Origin: Orychophragmus violaceus
Taxonomy: Eukaryota; Streptophyta; Magnoliopsida; Brassicales; Brassicaceae
Assembly: GCA_030180135.1 (NCBI GenBank)
Contig: CM058239.1
Span: forward strand, 41,515,789 to 41,579,788
Reading direction: 5' to 3'
DNA length: 64,000 nt
Positions within the stretch are counted from its first letter, which is position 1. Each line of letters starts with the position of its first letter. Below, piece after piece: positions 54,331 to 64,000 of the stretch. The notes under the pieces were generated by a model, which was given only the letters and a program-made list of their open reading frames with translations, was not told the DNA's origin and did not search any database. A program made the position numbers and the translations under genes.

Positions 54331-55120
54331 TAATATTCTAAATACTATAACATATCAAAACTATTTAACAAAAACTTAATTATTACATATATTCATATTT
54401 AGTAATATTTATATATTATTTTATATATTTTTAGTTTAACAATTTAAAATTTTTCTATTTGTTATATTTTAAAACTTAATATTTTTGAAAATTTTGTTTG
54501 AGTTAATTTTAATATTTTTTAAAAGTATTTGTAGTTATTATATATTAATTAAATCTTGAAATGATTTTTATTGTTGAAATTGAGATCACATGGATCACTA
54601 ATATCAGCCATAGATCAACATCCGATCTTAAATCTCAGCCATTAAATTTTCTTTCATTTTTTTTCCCTTTATGCTTAACCATAGATCTACTTCCTCATCT
54701 ATCTTCTGCGTTGTTCTAGAAAAAATGAGATCTAAGTCGTGTCAAGGAGCCGTCGTGATGAATATTGGTAGCTTCGTCGTTGGAGCTTCATCGTCGGAGC
54801 CTTCATGATGAATCATTGGAGAATCAGAGGAGGAGCCGTCGAGCCTTCGTGATATCGCGGCGTTATCAATCAGAAGTCGACGATGAAGCAACCAAAAGCT
54901 AATCGTCATGAGGGTTTGGGCAGAGGAGAAGCCGCCAGAGCTTCATCATCGTCAGATCTCGCACATCGGTCATAGACTCTTCTCCAGCACCGTCGTTGTC
55001 AATTTATCTCACACTGCTGTCTTCTCCGCCACCGTCCCACTTCTCCTTCCCCGTCACTCATCCTCGCTTACTCCGTCACAGTGGTGGTTACAGCAGCGGA
55101 TCCAACAAAGAAGAATCGAC

Positions 55121-55151
<31 letters not shown>

Positions 55152-55580
55152 GAAGTGTGGTGGTTATGGCGGCGGACCCAGCAAAAAGAAGAATCAGAGA
55201 TGTTGAACGACATCGTTGATTTTTTTTTTTTAAGACTATTATTATTTTTTGTTTTATATATTGTATTTATATTTATTTCGTTTTAACAGCACTTTCTAAC
55301 GATTTTTTTTTATAAAAGATAAGGACGTGCTATTTTGGCTAAATCAACCGAAAGCTTGGATATTAATTAAAAGTTTATAAACAGTTTAGATATTTTTCGA
55401 TAAACTCCATGCTTTCGGCATTTTTTGGCCAAACTTACAAAATTCATTTATTTTTTTTAGCATTTTTTCCGGTTTCTAAAACTACAATTTCATCTTGCAA
55501 AACCCTACAGTTTAATACAACCAGATAACACCAACACAAGATTTACATGAAATTAAGATATATCTAATTCTTTCTTTTTG
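54331..55580. other. Intergenic; short unrecognised frame and GA microsatellite
   Basis: Between about 54720 and 55225 the sequence is less AT-rich, with a 103-codon plus-strand frame (54908-55219) full of simple-sequence residues. A (GA)n run lies at about 55129-55151 inside it. The stretch 54720-54900 has repeated GAGCCGTCG and GGAGCTTC words. I recognise no protein. The remainder is AT-rich. Confidence 0.4.
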
Positions 55581-55585
55581 GGTCG

Positions 55586-58500
55586 TCAAGCTCCAGATTC
55601 ATATGCCCAGAAAGTATTTGGATCGGGACAAAGAAGAGAAAAGTCTTGTACTTCGAGATTTGCGACGTGCCAATCAAGGAATCGAGCTTGTTTGGCTTGA
55701 GTAACAAGAGGACTGTTGGTAACACCCACCACATATCATCCTCTCTGCCAAAAAAACACACACAATTTTGAGATCAAGTAAAGAAGTTTGATGTTCCATA
55801 TTCAAATTTTTTATGATCAAAATAACAAATCTTAAGACACAAGAACATAACAAAAACGCTATTTATTACCTTATAGTGTCCCAGATGTTTGTCATATCAT
55901 TTAGTTGGTCAGAGAAAAACCCAGAATGAATGACACCGCAAACGAAAGCCACAATCTGCAAAATACTTGGGAATAAGAGAAAGTAGAGAGAAAACGAGGT
56001 CACCATGTCTTGAAATATGTGTATCAAACTTACGACATTTGTTAGAGATGTAGCGTTCCAAAGGGCGTAGACACGACTCACGAGTAAGTGAGGCCCTTCT
56101 CATTTCTTTACTTAATAAAGCGTTAAGGCCAGCCGGTAATGGGCAAAGCAGAGAGAGAGGGAGAATCAGGAGGATAGCGAGAAAGGCTGCAAGGGCAAGC
56201 CAATAGAACTGAAGCAAAGCAAGAAGCGTAACTGAAAGATCCGCAAGAAGAAGAATGGAAATCAAACGTACAAGAGTATCCTGCATGAAGATTTTGCTTA
56301 TGTTAATACCAAAGAAAGAAAATGATCAGGAGAGTAGTTCGTTATTTCAGGAGTGGAGAATATGTAACCTGACGACCAACGGGTCGGGTATTGTGTAATA
56401 AGAGAGAAAATGGAAAAAGTAAGTCCCTCCTGTACTCCAGAGATTCTATTGAAATCTCATTGATTAGGCCTCCATTTATTCCACCATTGATTCTCTTCGG
56501 AGATAGTCCGTGTCCTGGTTGGATCAAGTTTTGTTGCAACTCAATAAGAGATTTGTTGGGACATGCAGAGCTGCTCCTAGAAATTGGAGTTACGATTAAG
56601 CAGGTTAGAGAAGTGACAATAACTAGAATAGGTCAAAGAACAGTCTATCATGGCTCACCGAGGGGACTCTTCGTCACTTCTGCTGAATGAAATTGATTGG
56701 TTTACAGTGTTCAGAGGAAAATCGCCAACAAAAACCAAGATACCAAGTTGGTAATATCCAGAAGCTGTAGCTTGAAACCATCCAAGCTCAAGTCGAGTTG
56801 AGGATTTCCATGGCTGTTTATCCACCTAATGACAGGAAGTGATCCATGCCTCACAGTGGTGCCAAACACTTGGTGGGATGTGCTGGAATAGTGATTTGGA
56901 GCCTTTAGGAGATTTCCAGAGTAGAGTTTGGAAGGGGAAAAAGACAGAGAGAGAGAGAGGTAAGCTAACCTGGCCAAGAAGATTTGTTAACAGTGCATCA
57001 CTATGAAGACTATAGGGTGACATATAACTTCCATCTCCACCAAAAAGTATGGACATTGGGAATCATTTCTGTATAATAGAGACCATATCTACACGCTTCT
57101 CGTCACCACCAAGAAAAAAAATCTATGTATGCAACCATCAGATCCGGAGTGGCTCCAACCTGTTTTGACGTGGGAAACAGATAGTCAAAATGCCAAGTAA
57201 AAGCTAGCTAGTTGTGACGCAATACCGTATAACATTAGATGATAAGAATCCGAACCTTCATGCCTTTGTAGAGAGCCCTAGATCTGCATGAGCGGAGGCA
57301 AGAGTGGTCATACTGAGATTTTACATATTCCTGAAGACGATGAATTTTTTTCCTGCGACGCCATTGTTGCCAAGACCAGGCGCAAGGATTTGCGAGAACT
57401 GATAGAATGCTGTGTACAGACCCTTCCCACCAATCATATGCCGCGGTAGAGTTGATCTCATCAATAAAACTGTTATAAGCATCCTCATACCTGCGAATAA
57501 GAAATGTCCAGAACAATGAGCAAACATGCCTTGGAATAAAATGAGCCAAAGGTCAATATCACAATGGTCAGCACAGAGTAGGATTGAAGAAAATTGAATC
57601 AGGAGTAGTGACATTACATAGTGACGACTTCAGGTAAAATGATAGGAGAGACACACATAGTTGTTATAAATAAGAAGCACAAAGAGATTGTAACTTAGCA
57701 AAGAGTTTTTAGTTCAACAACTTCATTCAAACATTCAACGGCATCCAATCCCAATAAAATTTGACCCCAGTCAAGTTATATCCTTACACTATCTCGATGA
57801 TTGCATGGGGACGAGAGTAGGGGAGATGCCAAGGTTCCCTGAAAGTGTTTGGACCCATGAAGTACATACGGTAAGCGTGGGTTTGTGTATCGTCGGACTT
57901 TGCGCCTCGGACCTAGAATGATAGAAGACAGGCCAGAGAATTTAGTTGACAAATCCGTATGTCTTACATCAAAAACCGAAGACTTGGGACAAAACAATTT
58001 CCGCAAAACCATACCTCAGAGAGTGACAGAAGATGGGGTAAACAATGAGTACTCTGATTTTCTATTGAATTGGCACCATGGAAGCTTAATCTGAGCAATC
58101 TGATACTTAATGTGCTTAGCAACAGACCCAAAACTACCACCACACAAGATAGAAGAAGAGCAAAGGGACATGGCCCTCCAAATGTATACACAATCTCTTC
58201 CAGAGGTGTAAAGCAGTTTGGCAATCTGTACTTTGCAGATACACATGTATAGGGACAAACAGGTTCGCTAACTCCTGCAGATTCAAAGCTACTCCCATCA
58301 GAAGAAATCACAGTTAAAGAAGAAACAAGGGATCGGGGGATGGAAGAGCAAGAGAACTATAAGATAAATACCTCGTACGTATACAAATTTTGCACGACTT
58401 GGAAGATGCTCAGGTGGGCAGGGTGTACAAAGATGTTTGTCAGAGCCTTCAACATTCTTGAAAGTCCCAATGGGGCATTCCTGAAACAACACATGAAGCC

Positions 58501-61500
58501 AAAAAAAACGAGAAGTATCAATCACAAGGAAACAAGGCACATATTTGCAAAGTTGGTAAACACTATTGGGTCTCTCTAGTTTCTTAGTTTACACCCATTT
58601 TGTTGCTAAATTAAGGATAAGCAGAATTGGCAAAAAGGTACGACATATACGGCCAGTGCAGACGTAACTACAGCATAATAAACAATAAGACTTACCAAGC
58701 AAAATGTGCCATAGAGTCCCTTTGGACACTTTTTTCCAGTCATCGTTCCCTCTTCCCCGAATCGGCCTCCATTGTCTCCTGCACTTCCTCTGAAGATATC
58801 ATAGAGCAAGTAATTCAAGGTATGTCTTCAAATTTCATGAATATAAGTTTTCCATATTAAAAACGTATCTGTCAGATTAAGGTAGTTCCAAATATGACAA
58901 AGAAAATTGCACAGGCAGAGTAATGAAGTACAAACATTAATAATTATCCTCTCAGATTCTACCCCAGTAACAACAAAAGATCCACAAAGTAGCAAGCATG
59001 CAAGGGAGATTGCTTGGCTTATTATGATAATGGTGCATACCTATTACTAATGGACCCCTTGATGGTTGCAGCAGGAAAATACTCGTCACCAGTATGCAAC
59101 ATGTCCCAGTGAAAATGAAGTCTCCCACCTCCACCCCTCCACCCCCAAGAGGGCCACCTCGGCCCCCTCGAACAGATAGAGATGAATTCTTTGAGAGTTC
59201 CAGCATCTGAAGGAAAAGAAGAATCGTCCCACCAGATCCTCCACCGACTCCACCAACCAAAGATCTGTTACCATTCGTTATTGGCTTTCCAAGGCTTTGG
59301 CCATCAGAGCTTAGGGATCCACGCAGATTAAGCATCAAAAGAGGAAAATGGATGGAGCCAATAACTGAAAAGGTGTAAATATTTTTTGTAAATGTGACTA
59401 GACAGTGTCAGATGAGTAAACAGTTAGTTCACGGTGTACTATTTTCTGACAGCTTTTCTAAAATAATAGAAAATAGTACTGACCAATCATCCCTCCACCA
59501 ATCACATTCCCATATGATTTATCTGGACTTTCAGCTCCACTCCCTAACTCGCAGGGGAAATCCGGATCACCGTAGGTATGACCTCCATTGCACACTCTCC
59601 CATTGAAAATTCCTGATCCCCCTCGCCCTCCATGCCCAGCACCACTACCAGCCCCATTTGAATAAAGTCCTTTCCCCAGGCCCCCACTGCAACCTGTCAT
59701 AGGAATTTAATGCAAAGCATCCGAAACCACATTAATCTTCTTGAATACATGGTGAGAATCCCGCTGCAGCGAAAGGGCAAACAGCTATTGGAATTAGCTG
59801 AAAAGGGGTAGTAGATTGATTTATGTACCAAATTCAGATGCACTGATAAATCCTTCATCAGTAACTACAACCGTTCTTGCCCTATGCCCTATGGATTTGA
59901 ATAATGCTTCCTTTAACAAATCCACTCACAAGAATGTCCTCCACTCGGCATATCTAGAAAATTAGAAGGTTGAAGAATTATAAACAGTTTGAGGCTACAA
60001 ATAAAATAAAAACCTTATTAAGAAGCAGTCAAGTCTGACTTAACTCCAGGAGAGTAACAAAAGGACTAAATATGACAACTAGAGGTGTTACAGGACAATA
60101 GAACTCAAAATTGTTTAGCTTGTATTAGCATAAAGTTTTCTCAGCCTAATACTTTATTTATAGTAGACTCTTTAGTTGCGTAACTACCTAGTCAGTCGTA
60201 TTTAAGTCTACACATAACAAAATTCAACTCGTGCCAGAAAGATAATTTTAAACTTTATCACACGAACCTGAAGGGAAAAGGATAGTGTATAATTGACATG
60301 GCAATCATCCAGTGGACTTATCAAGTCTATTGGGCATATCTTGCTCTCACAAAGGGCATGAGTAACCCTGTAAAAAAAGAAAGAGAATTTAAAGCACAAG
60401 CGTTTCAGTTATAATGTAAACGTATAGGAAGTCATACTCACGCGTTTTTGCTTTCGTAGTCGTCAAGTGGTGCTTGTAGTATAGAACCTGGTCCAACCTG
60501 CAAAATTAAGGAAATGTTATAAAAAAATTGCATACTCCTCCAATGACTATGTCTAAAATGTTTGTTATAGACAGACATCATAGTAACATAGATGATCATG
60601 ATAGATATAAGCAAATCAACAAAATTTAGATGATATAATCATATGTTAAACAACAATTTCTTACAGTTATGTTGTAAAATTGAGATAAGGTAAGTCTCTG
60701 GCCTTTGATTGCATCCCCATGAGGCGTCAACATCCCTTGACCATATACAACCAAGTTCGCATTAGAAATAATGACGGAATTTTCCTACAACAATAAGAAG
60801 TTAAAACCTGTCTTCAAATCCAACCAAAGGAAGAAAAAGAGACATGATAAGGTTTACAAGTATACCGTTAGAACTGCAAGGTTGTGAACTTCAAGGAGAG
60901 AGGAAGGGACTGCAGGGTTTCTTTCACCATCAATTTGAATTACAGAATTCAACATGAGCAGCATCTTCGTAACAAGACCAAAAACCTTCATTTAAGGAAA
61001 TTTAACTTTGCATAAGGAAACATATAGGAAAAAACCAATACAGTAAACGAGAAATAAGACTGAATGGTTAGGAACAATAACCTGCCTTTATAACGGAGTT
61101 ACTCATTAAAAGCTCTTCTGCAACAAGCTCAAATTCTGAAATTGGATACTTTGATAACCCAAAGACAATGCTGCTTCCTTGATAAAGACTGATTTAACCT
61201 CTGACCTTCATAATCAGAAAAAACAAAATAAACATTTACGAACTCGAAGTAATTTTAAAGAAAGATAGACCAATGAGCTTAATAAACATACTAACAAATT
61301 GAAAGGTCAACTGTTAAATGACATTCATAGAAAGTTAAAAGACATTCAGGAAATGAACTGACCGCATTCTGGTCCACAACAGCGGAACCAAAACTTTTGC
61401 ATGATTATCTACATAGATGTTTGACCACAGAGGACTTGTAGGAAAATCGAGCAAAGGAGTTTCTGTCTCTGTAGTCATGTTATCATTTCCAACCCTTAAA

Positions 61501-62871
61501 CTCACTAATTCTGCATTAAAGTTCCAGCTGCTCCAGCATTTTTGGGGCATCCAATACTTGCACCACCTGCAGTTAAATGACAATAAGAGCAAATAATTTA
61601 GTATGGATGAACTGCTAAAGTATACAACAACACAGCCCAAAATGAAGACTATATCCATAAGAAACAAGAAACGACATCAAGTTTGCCCATAATAGGGAAG
61701 CCGGAAAACAATCTCAGAAGGGTTTACAAGTACAAGAAAGCACATAACGAGATTCATGCGGACGATAAATAGAGGCTGTAGAACACCTATGCAATTGCAT
61801 GAGCGCTAAAAGGTAGCAAAAGAAATACAAACCAATAAACCATGCACAAGAACTCTGACATCTTCTTGTATGCTGTAACAGTCAAGGGAGATCCTTCCTC
61901 CACCACCTCCACCCCATCCCCTCCCACCTGATGCTGATATTTTTCCGTAACCCTTCCTACACATTCAAATGACATGTGATGAAGATTGAAACTGAAGCAA
62001 AATTAACATATTACCATTCAATGGTAAGATCAATTTCAAAGTATACCAGAACTTTCCTTTGTTACAGTCAGGTTACAGCTCTAAATACGTAAGAAATCAT
62101 TCAATCTTGCTCAAAATTGTGAATGATTGAGAATAGGACTCAAATGAAGGCATAAACTTACAGCTTTACCGCACGAATACATATACTTCCTCCAGATCCT
62201 CCACCCCCTTCCTCTCCACTATCACCACCATCAGTGGAAACAGATCCATTCAACAGTATTGTATCCTTAAATATAAGCTTAACACGACCTCCACCTTTGC
62301 CTCTGATCTTCTCCCCGGAAAGCTTAACGCCTCCCTCGCTCCCATAGCTCCACGGGTCATGCAAAGACGAGCAGGAATAAACATCACCACCCCAATAAGT
62401 CGATGTATTGCTCTTGACACACGAAGCACCTCTCCCACCATGGCCTCCACCCGCACCATCAGTACCAACCGGTGTACCACTAGTCTGAGAAGGTGGTGGT
62501 CCAGCCAATGCCGTGGTGTAGATAGAAGAATTGCTGTCCATGGTTAAATTGATAGCAGAAAGAACAACGGAACCGGCAAGGATTCTCGCTGATTGACCGA
62601 GATGGATGTTTCCAGATACATTGAAAGTGATGATACATCCTTGGATGGGGCAATCAACTAAGACATGTGCAAGTATGTTGAGGTTTCCTGTCCCGTAGAC
62701 GTATATATCAGAATCGAAACGAAGATTTGAGTTTAATGTGCAAGTGGTGTTGAACGATCCAACACCATCTAGGTCCTGACAAGACACGGAACTGAAATTC
62801 CTGTAATCTTCAGATAAGCTAAGACATGGCGTGGACACTAAAAGGAAACACAAGAACACGAGTTCGAGCAT
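55586..62871 (-). pseudogene. Glycine-rich multi-pass membrane protein (At5g47020-like), many lesions
   Basis: About 22 exons are recognisable. Exon 1 (62871-62162) encodes a signal peptide (MLELVFLCFLLVSTPCLSLS) and a Gly-rich extracellular part; exon 2 is 61956-61841. Further Gly-rich exons include 59700-59490 (GAGSGAGHGGRGGSGIFNG). A cysteine-rich ephrin-receptor-like exon lies at 58484-58372 (CPIGTFKNVEGSDKHLCTPC). The next exon (about 58276-58010) has a membrane span (LLLSCVVVVLGLLLSTLSI), and C-terminal spans lie at about 56281-56130. The natural stop is probably the TGA at 55586. Lesions include a 4-nt deletion near 61518, TAA at 61194-61196, a 7-nt tandem duplication at 59879-59892, a G-run loss near 59140, an A8 run at 57114-57121, and TGA at 57063-57065. 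The protein's function is unknown. Confidence 0.88.
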
Positions 62872-63121
62872 CACCAAACACTAGAACGACATCTAAGTAA
62901 AGAGTCGCGAATTCGATTCAACTATTCTGAATTCACAACTATCTCCACAGACAAACAGTCTCGAATTAGAAATTTCCCTGTCAGTGATCTGAAACAACGA
63001 GAAGAGGAAAGCACAAAAAGTCGCATGAGAAGTTTTCCAGAAATCTAATAGGAGAAAATGGTTATAACCTAATTAGAGAAATCGAGAAAAAGGACGGAGA
63101 ATCTGGAATTTGATTTGAAGC
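62872..63121 (-). other. Upstream region of the glycine-rich pseudogene
   Basis: This is the probable 5' UTR and leader of the pseudogene. A splice-like arrangement is possible but not clear. No other gene is seen. Confidence 0.4.
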
Positions 63122-63198
63122 TTTTGATGCGGATTACAGCTGTACATGGAGTTGAAGCTACGCTTAAATCAAATGTACAGCTGTAATCCGCATCAAAA
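63122..63198. repeat. Perfect 26-bp inverted repeat with 25-bp loop
   Basis: Arms 63122-63147 and 63173-63198 are exact reverse complements (inner part GATTACAGCTGTAC). The loop contains TTGAAGC and CTTAAATCAA, which partly mirror the outer flank GATTTGAAGC. It could be a small MITE or a transcribed hairpin upstream of the pseudogene. Confidence 0.92.
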
Positions 63199-63363
63199 AA
63201 TAAAATAAAAACTATTACCTTCTTTTTCTGGTAAATATTTGCTTTATTCATTTTTTTTTTAAATATGAGATAGAGTTAGTTGTGATATGGCTGCTCAGGT
63301 TGGATATGGTTTGCTCGGGTTGGATTTGGTTTGCTCATTTGTCTTTTAGGATATTGTTTCTTT

Positions 63364-63411
63364 AGCAACGATTAAGTATTTTTTTTTTTGTCATCAGCAA
63401 CGATTAAGTAT
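63364..63411. repeat. 16-bp duplication flanking a 16-nt poly-T insert
   Basis: AGCAACGATTAAGTAT occurs at 63364-63379 and 63396-63411. Between them is a run of ten T followed by GTCATC. This looks like the target duplication of an extremely truncated retroposon (A-tail on the minus strand). Confidence 0.7.
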
Positions 63412-64000
63412 GTTTTTTGGTGGGCAACCTTATAGTGTTCATGAGATTCAATGGACAAAATTTTATATAATAATACAGGGTCCAAAAATGAAGAATTTTA
63501 CGAAAATCAAAGCAGCCGAGTCTAAGGCCCAGTAACAATGAACTGAAGAGTCATTGTTCGGATTAACACGAACATGTCTCGGGACTCGCAAGTATTACGC
63601 GTCGCCAGATCGAAAACTCCCGTTATGCAAAACGCCAGCCCAAATCGATGGTCACACGGATGATGCTTTCGCCGCTTTATCTTCAAGCCTCTGCCGATCT
63701 CGTCCACCCAAACCATCATTGATCCGCTGCATATCAAGATAATCTTTCGCCATTATTTTACCATTACCGATCATTGCACTTCATAAAGACCAATCATGAA
63801 CTGGATTAAATCAAAGATGAGTAAGTTTCAGTCGAGCTCGTTCAACTCGATCGGGCCATCGAACTAACGACCCTAAGTGCTCGGTGACTCAGGAGAAAGG
63901 AGAAAGATTGCAACAGCGTCGTGACGGAAAAGCACCAGGAGAAGATCAGAAATTCTGGAATAAAACCAGAAAACATCTGATGTTAATCAGATTTATGGAA
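63412..64000. other. Right end of window, no recognised gene
   Basis: Two short overlapping frames near 63520-63742 look like chance. From about 63830 the sequence has a mixed composition and could be the start of the next gene, but nothing is recognisable. In Arabidopsis the next gene on this side would be, from memory, UPF1; no helicase residues are seen. Confidence 0.35.

Noticed and set aside
54908..55219. Novel small protein gene of 103 codons
   Set aside because: The frame owes much of its length to a GA microsatellite and simple sequence, with no start context or conserved motif.
63522..63742. Exon of the next host gene (UPF1 expected by synteny)
   Set aside because: Translations in all frames lack helicase or zinc-cluster residues of UPF1.

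Overview
This is a eukaryotic plant nuclear window, most likely from a Brassicaceae genome. The evidence is GT-AG introns, an AT-rich background, nested plant LTR retrotransposons, a CACTA transposon and hAT MITEs. Three host loci match, from memory, Arabidopsis chromosome 5 neighbours: LON2 (At5g47040), mitochondrial ATP synthase delta-prime (At5g47030) and a glycine-rich membrane protein (At5g47020). Only the delta-prime gene looks intact. LON2 is a fragment and the glycine-rich gene carries many disabling lesions. This would fit a duplicated or polyploid genome losing redundant copies, which is an inference.

Layout. 1-3.4 kb is intergenic, with a hAT MITE (8-bp TSD) and an unidentified gene-like island. 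3.5-19.2 kb is an old, broken Ty1/copia element (TSD AAATA). It was split at 8353-18075 by a 9.7-kb CACTA element (TSD CAC), which carries a decayed TNPA-type gene and two broken copies of an F-box-like host gene, one with its own hAT MITE. 19.2-20.65 kb has no gene. 20651-38998 is a minus-strand Ty3/gypsy element of the Tat type (Tat-1). Nested inside Tat-1 are a complete young gag-protease-only element (TR-GAG type, 25032-31746, TSD TTATG), a solo LTR (36303-36992, TSD GAGAC) and a hAT element in one LTR (37976-38928). Tat-1 abuts the LON2 remnant at 38999. The delta-prime gene is at 40018-41741 on the minus strand. 42501-53540 is a second minus-strand Tat element (Tat-2, TSD CTACA), itself inserted in an older repeat. 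55586-62871 is the minus-strand glycine-rich pseudogene, followed by a short region with a perfect hairpin.

How the parts relate. Both Tat elements have gag, RT, two RNase H domains and integrase on the minus strand, plus a long spliced-looking antisense gene on the plus strand between pol and the 3' LTR. LTR divergence judged by eye orders the insertions: copia (oldest, LTRs strongly diverged), Tat-1 (about 5%), Tat-2 (about 2%), TR-GAG (under 1%). The TR-GAG element has an intact 883-codon gag-protease ORF but no pol, so any mobility would need enzymes from another element.

The most unusual structure is a 14-bp palindrome-centred motif (core TCGATCGA-like). It recurs as pairs or arrays with start-to-start spacing of about 21 nt in the LTR, leader, gag coding region and 3' non-coding region of the TR-GAG element, and again in the unrelated solo LTR.
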